From contig BTRK01000001.1 of NCBI GenBank assembly GCA_036245805.1, positions 13,578,001-13,642,000 of the forward strand: 64,000 nucleotides of DNA. Reading direction: 5' to 3'. The DNA comes from Pristionchus mayeri. Taxonomy: Eukaryota; Nematoda; Chromadorea; Rhabditida; Neodiplogasteridae. Positions 11,174-21,525 of the stretch are shown here, piece by piece; the first letter of the stretch is position 1, and every line of letters starts with the position of its first letter. A program made the translations under genes and the position numbers. The notes below the pieces were generated by a model that had not been told where the DNA came from, did no database searches, and was given only the letters and a program-made list of their open reading frames with translations.

Positions 11174-11312
11174 ACAAATGTTTTTGTTATTTTATCAGGA
11201 CAACGTACATATTATGATGGTGATAAATCTTTATGAACACACATTTTTATCTAAAATTCCACCCAATCTATTTATGATCGAGTAGATTCGATTGCGTTTT
11301 TGTAGGGATTCA

Positions 11313-11435
11313 ATGAACATTATTCGCTCTTTCCCGCCAGATCAACCATCTCCGTTCAATCTACCCTATTCTTTCGTCACGGATCGACATAGAAGAGCGT
11401 TTAATCACGTAGTTGGCCTTCTCTACGGAGCATGA
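11313..11435 (+). CDS. Small hypothetical ORF or first exon downstream of the LSM10-like gene
   Basis: An ATG at 11313 follows a good acceptor (TTTTTGTAG) about 134 nt after the LSM10-like stop, the spacing expected between genes of a nematode operon whose downstream message is trans-spliced. The frame reads MNIIRSFPPDQPSPFNLPYS and continues for 40 codons to TGA. Composition is protein-like, but it is short and may be a first exon using a donor such as CACGTAGTT. I do not recognise it. Confidence 0.33.
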   Translation: MNIIRSFPPDQPSPFNLPYSFVTDRHRRAFNHVVGLLYGA

Positions 11436-12079
11436 GGTCATATTAGTGTACATGACAGGATTTGAGTTGCGAGTGTTTGTAAAGGGAAAAATAGCTGATA
11501 CAATTGCATTTACATTTGGCAATTTTCGCTAACACATACAAGATGATCAAGATTTTTCTAGTCAGAAAATTTTGATTGAGCACGAATTTGTTATCTGACA
11601 TATGTTCGCACACACCTTTATCAATGTTATCAATGCTTTACACGACGTCCTGCCAACCCCCCTCGCTATCTCTCTTTCTCTTAGTCATATTTTCACCGTC
11701 ACAAGTCATCATTGCGATTTCACATCCTCTCATTGTGCTTCCATCACTTGTTTCTTGCAGTCGATTATATTTTTCAACATCAAAACCTATTAGCATTACT
11801 AACCCGTTATCGTGCATAATGACTTATCGTGCTTTCGCAAAGAAATTAGCCGATTTCACAAAAACAGTTTCGCACCCTTATATATATGGCGAATCCAGTC
11901 AATTTCTAGCATGTTTCTCGTGGCCTACATATTTCTTAATCGAGCCTGTTTTTGGACTATTTGTTTTTGGAATGATAAATTTGGACCACTTTATTTTTCA
12001 GCCACTGTGGAGTTCTAAAATAAACAGTTCTAAAATGATACAACCACACGAGTCATACATCCACATTATCTTTATACTG

Positions 12080-12240
12080 GGACAATGCGTTGCTTCATGC
12101 ACTATTTCCGCAAAGAATTCGCACACGTGCAGGGTCGAATCGTCCATTTCATGCACAGCCACTCTTGCAAGCTTGCACTTTTTAATGGCTGCACACCGCG
12201 AGACACCTCCACTGCTTAGTTCTATGAAAAAAAGTAAAAG
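12080..12240 (-). CDS. Hypothetical exon
   Basis: On the minus strand, after an acceptor-like TTTTTTTCATAG near 12220, an open frame reads ARVAVHEMDDSTLHVCEFFA and ends at a potential donor GTATAA near 12080. Codon composition looks protein-coding, but I could not link it to other exons. The 238-codon frame on the opposite strand (11576-12292, no ATG start) appears to be its shadow. Confidence 0.25.
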
Positions 12241-12405
12241 TGCAGCTACGTCAAGCAAGTTTACTATCGCTAAGAGACGTGTAGCGTTCTAAGTTTGAGT
12301 TAAACTATTTTCATTTCGGCTTTTCGACCGATCGATCGAGATGAAGGAACCGCATTGCGATCTTTAATGCTTAAAAAATTTAAAAAAAAACAGTGGCTTA
12401 AAAAA

Positions 12406-12573
12406 TCGTGAGTTCGATCTTTGATTTGAATGCCCGCTATTCTATATATTCGTTCCCTGAAGACACCCGGAATTTGGTTTGTAAGACCGTATTAACCAAA
12501 TTTCAAGTCTCTAGCTCTTCATGTAACGGAAATATGGAATTGCGGGAATTCAAATCAAAGATCGAACTCGCGA
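12406..12573. mobile_element. Short TIR element
   Basis: Near-perfect 32-bp inverted repeats (GAGTTCGATCTTTGATTTGA and its complement) enclose about 100 bp. No coding capacity; MITE-like. Confidence 0.6.
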
Positions 12574-13189
12574 CTTTTAACACCGCATAAAGACGATACA
12601 CACAAGGGCAGATCAATCTCAGTGATAATAAATAATATGTGTCCACTTATATGACACTCACATTGACGTTATCATCATCGCGGAACACAATACTACATTC
12701 TTCATTTAAAAAAAAAAAATTTTTGGAGTCATATCACTCAGATGGGAAATGTAAACCACATCAATCGGTGAAAATATATGATAGAAATGACAATAGGAGT
12801 TCAAAATGAGCGTAAAACGCAGATCGTTTTGTGTGACCTTCTCAGCCTTTCGCAACCCTTACGCAACTGCGCACGCCGGGCGATCATTAGAGTTCGAGAA
12901 CCATGGCCTCTCCATTCTATGCGCACTGTCATGAGTCAACCCTCATAGGGACTGAATACAATGACGAGAAGGTGCCCCGAACGATGAACGGTACTTCTCA
13001 ATCATTCGCAACCCCTCGCAAGTCGGATGATCAGCGTATAACTCTCCTTTTTTGCCATCACTCTTTTGTCCTTTGCAGCCTTTCGCAGCACCTTCAAAGA
13101 GTCATATTACACAGCAGCCCCCGGGGCTAAGTCAAAAGGAAGGGGACGGGCCGACTCATCGTCCCCGTCTCATGCGTACGATAGGACGG
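12574..13189. other. Non-coding upstream region of the secreted gene
   Basis: I see no confident exon. The sequence CGCAACCCTTACGCAAC and similar strings (CTCAGCCTTTCGCAACC, TTTGCAGCCTTTCGCAGCACC) recur at 12841, 13008 and 13075 and may be weak tandem motifs. Confidence 0.35.
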
Positions 13190-16100
13190 ATGCGGTACGG
13201 ACGCGGCTTGCTGGTGGGTTCGGGAAATTATTGGTTCGGGGGCGAATTGTTTCAGAGTCGGGTTTGGTTGTTTTTTTCCAATACGATATTCAATTCGAAA
13301 TTGCAGCTTCTGATTGCAGTGGTCATCTCGTTCGCATCTGTTGTGTCCGGTAATTATTTTATGCCTTGTTAATCACAATGTCGTATTCGTATTCTTTCAA
13401 GCAAAATGTTGAAAGAATGAAGGCATGTTGAAGGCATCGAATTTTTTGGAATAATTTTGCAGCACAAAGAGAGCAGCGGTCACTATCAGACCGAATAGCC
13501 TTCGCATGCGAGCACAGGCCGACACTGTCATTTTGTGGAGGCAGAAGTGGTCAAATAATAATAATTCATTTTTTATTATTATTTGAGTGGTGCCGTTTGT
13601 TTAGAACTCTTTATATGTTATGCCACTCCATCGATTTCACTATAAATTGCAGTTCAATGATGATACACTAAAATCACTTGATCGATTTCGCGGGGAACAA
13701 TCATGTTTTCAGCGTCTACCCAACCAGCCGCAGCAAGCACGGTCCCGGAGCAGGCTCCCAGGCGTGCTAGGGACGAGCCAACAGAGAAGCGCCGCAGATG
13801 GATATTCATTCCTCACTCATCATTAGCCAGCAGCCTGTGAGCATTACATCGACATTTTTTAAATTATTATTTTGCTTTCCGAAGTTGACAATTCTTAACA
13901 AGATTGTGCCACATTCTGCCATTGCTGACTCGTCGTGCCGCCCTTGATGTATCACATAGTGTAGTCAACTATGCTATTTCCGATGAGCGCTACCGTTAGT
14001 CGTACTTCACATTTCTGTCGTTGCCAACCCGATTGCTTCTCATGAGTATACCTTGCAGCAAGTCGTCTGAGCAGGCACAAATAGAGGAGGAGAGGAGGGA
14101 GCCCGTGAAGAGAAAGACGGCGCCTCGCTCATCTTCCGCATTCTCCCTACAACCTGAGCCTGAACTAATCGTTCCGCCCGAACCCTACGCGGACAAGCAG
14201 TCGAGCGCGCCCAAGAGGTACTTGCAACATTGCTTAATAAGTAGATGATAACGATGATCAAATGATTACACAATTGTCTAAATGCAGACATGGGCGTTGC
14301 CAGAGTGCACTGTCGCGCAATTTTCATAATCGAATTATCGATAATCTCGCTGGCACACCCACATTTCAAGGTCTAAAATTGAGATCAACAAGACAGTGAC
14401 ATTTTAATCAAGCGATAATCATCGGTATTGTTTCAAAATTAGCACACTGTTTTTTCTCGGCCTTACGAGTTGGAGGGAAGGATTATAATGAAGAGTTTAC
14501 TTATTCTTAGGATTTGTCAAGCTCTAGAATTATACTATGTGTGCAAACGCACGAACACACGTGACAGGATAGCGAATTATTTACAAAATATTGCTTAGGT
14601 AGAACATATTACTCAATTTTAATAAATGATCCAATTGCGATCAGTTTGTCGGGATCATTTTAATCAAGAGTGATTATTACCATTGATGCTCAGAGATCGA
14701 ATGGGGTGAACTGGGGGAACTAGGGCGACCTTGTGCAGTAGTGATCACAATTAGGCGTGCGCTTTCCTCTTCTCCCTATCTCTCGCGCTCTCTTTCCTCA
14801 TTGATGCCTCTCCACTCTCTCTTATATCGCGGACAGTGTCAGTAGTCAGTCTCTCACTACTGACTCTCTCACTAAACTATGTATCTCACTAGTCAGACAG
14901 AGGAAGAGATCGTGTGAAACAAGGAGAGCACGCGCTGATTCACACTGCACAGTAGACGAGAACCTGCTTGCGAACGCGTAAGTGAGACAGTGATAGTGAG
15001 TCGAGCGAGGCTTTGGTAACTACTAGAGTTCGACTAACGAATCCACCGAGTGAATTGGTTACTTCTGGCTCCGGATGACCCGCTGAACTTCCACACTAGA
15101 GTGAGAACGGAAGAGTGATGAGAAAATAATGGCAATTTTGAATCGTGTAAGTGAGACAGCGACACTAGGGAGTTGGTTACTGCTCACTTTCTCATCGTAT
15201 AATTGCGTTCTAAAATCGGAAGTTCGCGTCTTGTTTCGAGAAAGTTCGCAGAAAATTTGCAGCTTAGTGAGACAGTGAGAGGGAGTCGGGCGGGGCGCTG
15301 GTTACTACTTACTCATGAATCGAATGTTAAACGGAAAGTGAAGAGATGCATCACGAAATTGAAGGGCATATATGAGACAGTGACCATATGGAGTTGGTTA
15401 CTGCACACTTTCGCTTTGACTGATTCAGTTTTAATTTCTGATGATTGTATCTTCATTCGAGAAAGTGTGATCAAGAATGAGAATCGTTAAGAGCGCTCCA
15501 ATCGCGCACCTTCCCCGTGCTGCCATCTGATGCCGCCTACGGAGCCGGTCAGGTATGTAAAGGATGGGCAAAAGGCACTTGCATGCGAGGGATTCGAATC
15601 AACGGCCTTTTTTGTTACTAGGCTTCTCCTCTAAAGAACACCTCAATGATTACAGTTCTGCTCGTAATTCCAATAAAGAATTTAATGCTTGCAGGTCGCC
15701 GGCTCGAATGATCCCTTCGCAGCGGTGAACGGACTCACTGACGAGGTTGGCTGTGCAAAATTGCAGATCATTTGTATTCGACGAAGCGCATTCTGGTGCA
15801 TAGTTCGCGCTTTCTCATTGAAATATCATAGTGATCGATTCACTTCTGTAAAGATCGCACTTGAAACGGATTCAATGTAATTTTCTCCAGAGAGGTCTCG
15901 CTCACCGTCCTCGGTCCCGCTCGCCCTTCACCAAACCGGGTCTCTGGGAGCCTAACCCCGACGACCCGCACAGCAGAGACCCAGCGAACAAGTTCTGGTA
16001 CGCGCCGGAGTCGGTTGGAGCGGACTGGCTGAATGGACAGGTGAGGAAAGTGATGGAAATTGAGGAACGTCTACCTCAAAATGAGAACTGACATAATTTG

Positions 16101-16412
16101 ATCTTTTGAATTATGTTTGCCTGAAAGCTTGTATATGTAGCAAGTAGTCATTTTAAAAAATGCAAAAATACCAGTTTCATATATGAATTGCCAGAAGTTT
16201 CATTGATTACATCATGTCAATTCATAGTTTTGCAATGCGTGAGCGTAAAACGCATGGAAGTACCTACAAAAGGCAAAAGAATATGTTTTCAGCTGCAATG
16301 GGGCGGTCACTGGGCGGTGCCTGCTATCGGAGTTGGAGGAACCAATGGGCAGTCGGCAGTGCACTTCCCATCCATCGGAACTTTCCTTGGAATTCCTGAT
16401 GATTATGATTAG
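13190..16412 (+). CDS. Secreted, proline- and arginine-rich orphan protein
   Basis: Exons 13190-13349, 13713-13836, 14059-14217, 15492-15552, 15695-15745, 15891-16040, 16293-16412 join without a frame break to about 274 aa. Exon 1 ends in a hydrophobic run (LQLLIAVVISFASVVS) followed across the splice by ASTQPAAAS, a good signal peptide with cleavage after an AxA-like site. The mature part has several dibasic sites (RRAR, EKRRRW, VKRK) and then conserved-looking blocks: FPVLPSDAAYGAG, KPGLWEPNPDDPHSRDPANK and a C-terminus HFPSIGTFLGIPDDYD. The start is uncertain: ATGs at 13172 and 13190 are in frame, and a short upstream exon is possible. I do not recognise the family; the dibasic sites would fit a processed precursor or an extracellular matrix protein. 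AATAAA at 16719 may be its poly(A) signal. Confidence 0.65.
13552..13585. repeat. AT-rich hairpin in intron 1 of the secreted gene
   Basis: CAAATAATAATAATT and its complement separated by a few bases form a strong stem. Possibly a relic of a tiny MITE. Confidence 0.5.
14970..15420 (+). repeat. Four-fold diverged motif in intron 3 of the secreted gene
   Basis: A module with GTGAGACAGTGA about 20-30 bases ahead of GAGT and then GGTTACTNC recurs at about 14981, 15148, 15266 and 15371. Two copies are preceded by GTAAGT. The copies are too diverged to be recent; function unknown. Confidence 0.5.
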
Positions 16413-16794
16413 TGTGTCAGGTTCATGTAGACATTTTTTTAACATTTATATTTGTACATACAGTGATTAGGATATATTAGACTAGACATCAGAATAACTG
16501 AAGAAAGTTTAGTATGATAATATGTTCAAGAAAGTTTAGTATGATAATATTATTAGAAAGCTAAGTTACTTGGAATTCCAAATCATTATTGTTTCATTTC
16601 CCCCGTTGTTTGTGCATTTCCTTATGAAGCGAATTCAGAAAAAACTGGCATGGATTAGGATAGATTATAGATTATAGGAGCATGAATAATGCTAGATTAC
16701 ATTAGATATGAGAAAAAAAATAAATTTGATGTCAAATGAACATTCATTATGTGATAAAACGAATTCACATCACGATATTTTTCATTTGCTTAGC

Positions 16795-17391
16795 TTATAA
16801 ATTCCACACTGAAATGGGATTAAGATCATAACTACAGAGACTAACACCCCAGTGACGTCGCCTCTTCCGGCCTCTCCTCGACTCTCCAGTCGATTCCTCA
16901 TCAGATTCCGGTTCCGTATCCCCATAAAAGTCCTGATATCCTCTCGGATGCCTCATCCAGGTCATGTCACGGGACAGTGAACGCCTCCTCTTCGGTCTCT
17001 CAGGTGACTTCGATCTGGCCTTGCCTCTCCCTTCACAGTCGCAAGGATCCCCTCGTCGATGAAGACATGCTGGTGATGGTGATCTTAGCTCTCTCGGGTC
17101 CAGGCAATCCCCGAGAATGACCGGGTTGTAAGAGTGGAGTCCGCGCCAGAGCAGCCTCAGGAGGCCCCGGAGGTACTCACATTCGACAGAGAGAGGAGGC
17201 GAGCCATCGGGAAATGTGACGTGGACACGAAAGTAGGGTCGTTGCTCGTGGTCAGATTCGGGCTCTGCCGGTTCCTCCCCCGGATCCTCCTTTCCGGATT
17301 TAAAAGAGAGCTGCCTCACGGCCTCTTGGTAGCTGTCACAAATGATCGTTTTTCGCCAATGAGGACACGAGAAGTTGAATCGAATTGACAT
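16795..17391 (-). CDS. Arginine/serine-rich orphan protein, copy 1
   Basis: A single-exon 198-aa frame starting MSIRFNFSCP. It has an N-terminal part with FRVHVTFPDGSPPLSVE, a middle block LLWRGLHSYNPVILGDCLDP, then RELRSPSP, an Arg/Ser/Lys-rich segment (PKRRRSLSRD) and the motif RGYQDFYGDTEPESDEES near the end. All blocks occur in the same order in the 255-aa protein at 36794-37561, so this is a real gene family. RS-like tails and basic stretches suggest nuclear location; no known domain is recognised. It converges with the secreted gene (stop at 16412). Its upstream DNA shares a promoter block with copy 2. Confidence 0.72.
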   Translation of the reverse strand: MSIRFNFSCPHWRKTIICDSYQEAVRQLSFKSGKEDPGEEPAEPESDHEQRPYFRVHVTFPDGSPPLSVECEYLRGLLRLLWRGLHSYNPVILGDCLDPRELRSPSPACLHRRGDPCDCEGRGKARSKSPERPKRRRSLSRDMTWMRHPRGYQDFYGDTEPESDEESTGESRRGRKRRRHWGVSLCSYDLNPISVWNL

Positions 17392-17468
17392 CGAGAGTCA
17401 ACAAATGTGAACCAGAAAGAATGAAGATTGAACGTTGCTTATGGTGGGAAAGTAGTGCGGATTTGGCG

Positions 17469-17547
17469 GTAATATAGTGCTAGTTTCGAATAGATTCGCA
17501 TCCAAGTGGTCTGACTAAGCGAAGCTTTTCGAATGTGATAAGGCCCG
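17469..17547 (-). promoter_or_regulatory. Conserved promoter block of RS-type gene 1
   Basis: About 78 bp that align with 37912-37990 upstream of the paralogue. Shared elements are TAATATAG, two TTCGAA sites about 50 bp apart, GATTCGCATC between them, and GTGATAA. Two further weaker TTCGA-containing modules follow at about 17570-17660. The frame 17439-17861 across this block is probably not a gene. Confidence 0.55.
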
Positions 17548-18110
17548 CGCATTTCAGTATGGCTTGAGCGAGTGGAGCTTTTCGATTTGTTTTTCAATTT
17601 GCTTTTATAGACTACTTGTCCCGTGGCTTGAGTGAGTGACGCATTTCGAATGATGCCCTCCGCTGTGCAATCTTCGACAAATCGCCCCATGCCTAATAAC
17701 GGTAGGCAATTCTTCCTAATCAACAACAATGCAGCCATTCCGATTCTTCTCAGAGAGGGAATATTGTCTGAAAGGATTAATTCTAAATCTGGCTCAGAAA
17801 ATTGAGTCAGAAAGGAGTATTGACATATACGGCACATTCCAAGTCTCTCCTGTGATTCCACGTACTAATTCGTAGCTCTATTAGTCAGTCGAGCAAACTG
17901 TTTATAGCTCAATTTTGGCAGTCGTGCATTGATAAGATACGAACTGATGAGGAGAGAGAAATTGCTCACTCTGTCGACTCTATAATATGAAAATGCGCAC
18001 AGCTATCAACAATAAATCGATTGTACACTGCACAGATGCCTCTTTATCCTCTCCATTCACATCACCAAATGTGCGTTCAGTTTGAATATTGTACTATCGA
18101 TTGCTTTGTA
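17548..18110. other. Non-coding upstream DNA of RS-type gene 1
   Basis: Contains AAATTGCTCACTCTGTCGAC near 17970, similar to AAATTGCTCACACTGACTGG near 38036 upstream of the paralogue. No exon is visible. Confidence 0.4.
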
Positions 18111-19009
18111 TTAGGTTGTCTCAAAAGTTTCTGACTATTTAATTTTTCAAGTTTGGTCTCGTGAGCATCGGATGTTTCAATTATCCTATTTAGCTTGAGG
18201 TAGGGTTTTGGTAGTAAAATACTAGTATGCATTGCAATCTAAACTCTGATGCGTAGTTTGGGAGAAATGAATTATTTTTGCCAAAAAGCCGAAATATGCC
18301 TATTTTTTGGTGCATTTTGTTGATGATTATTTCTGGAATTGCATGGACCTATTGATTATGCCCAGTCATTGAGGTATAGGCCAAGAGCTAATTGTTAAAA
18401 TAACCTTGAAAAATACGGTAATCAATGTGTGCTTAGAACGGGAGCTTGCGAAAATGTCGTATTTTGAAGTGTAAAATTGGACTTCAGCATTCCGATAATT
18501 TCAACTCATTAACGGATGTTTCGAATATCTCCTAATTATGGTCATATATTTATTAGGGAAAGCACTTCACAAGCCACCACAAATTGGTTCGCTCAGATCC
18601 TCAATACAAATCCAGTATCGAATGGTGCTAATTTGTGAATTACCACCCTAGTGTGGATTTCGGATTGTGCACTCATTATGAACGTGAATATAACTGCACA
18701 TCGAAGGTTATCACCCGAGAATAACCCGTTGGGAGTACTTCACGGAAGTGTGTTCAATTTGCACCTCACACTGTTCTCCGAAGATTTTTGAACCTTACAA
18801 AAAGTGAGTCAACTTGCACATCTAGTTGAATTTTAGAGCTTATCGCGAGATTCGTACAAATTCTATGGGAGTGAGATACTGTGCGCTAGATAGAGTACCC
18901 AAGCCCTTATACATGGTCGAAGACTAGAAGTAAACCGGTAACATCCAAGGACAGGATAGGTGAAAACATGGAAAAGTGAAAATAGTCAGAAACTTTTGAG
19001 ACAACCTAA
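18111..19009. mobile_element. Mariner-type MITE, 899 bp
   Basis: Perfect-looking terminal inverted repeats of about 29 bp (TTAGGTTGTCTCAAAAGTTT at the left, complement at the right) flanked by TA on both sides. The TTAGGTTG end is typical of mariner elements. I find no DDD transposase frame, so it is non-autonomous. Confidence 0.85.
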
Positions 19010-19746
19010 TAACTCATAGGCAAACAACTGAATTACGTTCCATCCGAAATGTAGAAACGTATTCATCTAGCTCGTGTGCCCCTGTAAATTGTACATGCTA
19101 GTGCAGCGGGGCCAGTGCGAACTAGCATTTCTTGTGTAGGTAATGTATCGCTTGTATTGTTTTATTTACACAATGTCGCAGGCACATAACCGTCGATAGG
19201 AAATACTATTGTAATCATTGATAACTCATGTATACATGGAATCTTCGCGGGCGTACATAAACTACTAAATATTATTAAAATGTAACTTTAGAATGCCCAA
19301 TGCTGTCTCTAGCACTCGTAGCACATACTTTATTTTTATATTTTTCGAAATCTAGCATCAGTAGCACTATAATGCGAACCAAATTGGTAGCAATTTTTTC
19401 TTGATGCACGTGTTGAACATAGCTTAAAGGGATACGGTGGCCCGAAATATTACATTTTTATTTTTCATGACCTTTGTTTATTGAAATATGCAATTAAAAC
19501 TAAATTATTACGAAAAAAATAAAAATAAAAATAAAAATATGCCAGGGGTGAAATTAGGCTTCGAAAATTGCATTAATTTGAACGGGAGCGTGTTCCATGG
19601 TATACTGTGGGGGAGGTTTCGCCAAGTTGGCACTTTGCCAAGTGACGCCTCTGGCTGTGAACTTTGCTGTTTTTTTCACTTGCTTTCGTTAACTATTTAT
19701 TTGTTTTTTCGGGTTTATTGATTGAATATCGTTTCTAGCGACCTTA
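19010..19746. other. Non-coding region upstream of the coatomer delta exons
   Basis: AT-rich with an A/T tandem (AAATAAAAATAAAAAT near 19517). No exon or RNA gene is recognised. The promoter of the following gene should be here. Confidence 0.4.
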
Positions 19747-19749
19747 ATG

Positions 19750-21196
19750 ATGGTGTTGATCGCTGCATCGATCTTCTCGAAGGCGGGAAAAGGTTAGTTT
19801 GTCTTCGCCCTCTTTTGTCTACTTATTTCCGGTTTCCCATCACCTTACTGCTTTAGAATGGCCTTTATAAATTTGGTTTACGTATTAGTCGCCAGTTCCT
19901 ATCCTTGGTATCACACAAAACGCAATTTAGGGCTGTTTTAGGAGCTTTGTGCAACTCAATTTCGTCACGGTTGCGTATCTTGTGCCACGTGGCTTTCGCC
20001 TTGCTTTAAGCTATTATTATTATTTTAAATATAAATAAGTGAATTGCAGCACTCGTCTCTCGTCAGTTCGTCGAGTTGCCACGTGCGCGTGTCGAGGGCC
20101 TACTCGATGCCTTCCCCAAGCTCGTCGGCACCGGCAAGGACAGCTGTGAGTCCTATCTACTTCCTATTATTTCTAGCTTTGAACGTGTTGTTCTAGCTTT
20201 TAAATTAGATAATGTTTTGGAATTGCGCCCAATCTAGTGACAGGGCCAGCAATGACATAATAGTAAAGAAATGTGTAATATAGAGGCAAGATCTGACACT
20301 TATCCCGAAGCCCAACCAGTCAACCAGTCGTAATCGCACTTAAATGGCCAGTCATCCGTTGCTCATTTTCAATGTGTGCCTCCCTGTGTGGCGGTTCATC
20401 TTTGTGCATCGTCCACGAATGATTGGTTCTAGCCGTGCTTCGGGATAAGTGCCGCTTGTAGATTACACGTTTTTACAACTATTTATGGTATTGTTGTGCT
20501 TGCCACTGGATAGGGCTCAATTCCTTATAATAATTTAATTTTTACGCTGGAACCACGGCCGCCTTAAAGTTGCCTCAAGCTCTTACATCATATTTACACG
20601 TGGCTTTCACGTTTCCTGGGTCATACTAATGACTAGAGCGGGCTAGAGGCCGTAAGGTCATGTAAAACATTATTTAAATGCGTGTGTTCAGCCAATCGCC
20701 GCCACACTTTCGTCGAGACTGACTCGGTGCGCTACGTGTTCCATCCGCTCGATAACATCTACATGGTATGTGGTTTTCATCGTTATTTGTACTTTTTACT
20801 TATATTTACCTTGCTCTTTCTATGATCGTCACGGATAGCGTGATTGTTTGGTTAGTTATTTTAGTTGTTACAGTAAAGCGAGCGGCAATATTTGAGGTTG
20901 ATGTAGGATGAATTTATCGTTGGAGAACTGGCGTTTCGGTCATCCATTGCTATTTGATTCATAGAGCTGAACCACCGCACTTGCAGTCAAATTTATCTAA
21001 CAATGACTGTGATTATACGCCTCATTAGGACAAACCTTATTGCTTCGAAATAATCTTTAAAAAACCATATGAAGCAGCAAAATGACGATTACTTCTATTA
21101 TATTAATTAATTAAATATTAATTGCAGGTTCTGATCACGACTAAGAACTCGAACATCCTCGAAGATCTGGAGTCGCTCCGCCTCTTCACCAGAGTG
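19750..21196 (+). pseudogene. Coatomer subunit delta, 5' exons only (truncated longin domain)
   Basis: Exons 19750-19792, 20050-20145, 20692-20765 and 21128-21196 join in phase to 94 aa: MVLIAASIFSKAGKA, SRQFVELPRARVEGLLDAFP, HTFVETDSVRYVFHPLDNIY, MVLITTKNSNILEDLESLRL. This is the N-terminal longin domain of delta-COP (archain), part of the COPI coat that returns vesicles from Golgi to ER. Full-length delta-COP is about 510 aa with a C-terminal mu-homology domain. Here the expected next residues (IPEYC...) are absent from the following 330 bp and nothing later resembles coatomer. A second ATG lies 3 nt upstream (19747). The remaining frame is undamaged and splice sites are good, so this is either a partial duplication or the 5' part of a chimeric gene with the next feature. 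Confidence 0.8.
20297..20451. repeat. Inverted-repeat element in intron 2 of the coatomer fragment
   Basis: CACTTATCCCGAAGC and its complement GCTTCGGGATAAGTG bound about 125 bp. A short MITE or a structured intronic element. Confidence 0.45.
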
Positions 21197-21525
21197 GTCA
21201 GTAGCTGCTTTTCTGAAACATAAAGCACGCTGTTCGCTTTGCCGCTCGGTTCAAAAGCTTGAGATGTGAAACCTGTTTCTAACTAGCCGCGCAAGATTTT
21301 TTCATAAAACCAGTGAGTTTCGCGCTTCACGTATTTGTTAATATCCTGCCTGATTTTGTTCCGTGATTACTCTTCTGCCAACTTATTAATAAAATAAATG
21401 AATGACTAGTGATTATTACTTCTTATATATATATCGATTGATTTCCCATTTCTGCTCTTCATCATAAACAACATTGGATTCTAATCCGCTTTAGCTCGGA
21501 ACTTTGTAAGCATATTCTTATTCAG

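Noticed and set aside
11576..12292. 238-codon open frame on the + strand
   Set aside because: It starts at a TTG without an ATG, has no family resemblance, and overlaps a more protein-like minus-strand frame.
15580..15620. tRNA-like B-box (GATTCGAATC) on the minus strand
   Set aside because: No A-box, anticodon stem or cloverleaf could be built around it.
17439..17861. 140-aa minus-strand ORF
   Set aside because: It overlaps the promoter block shared by the RS-type paralogues and its repeated peptides come from the TTCGAA modules; the paralogue has no matching frame.
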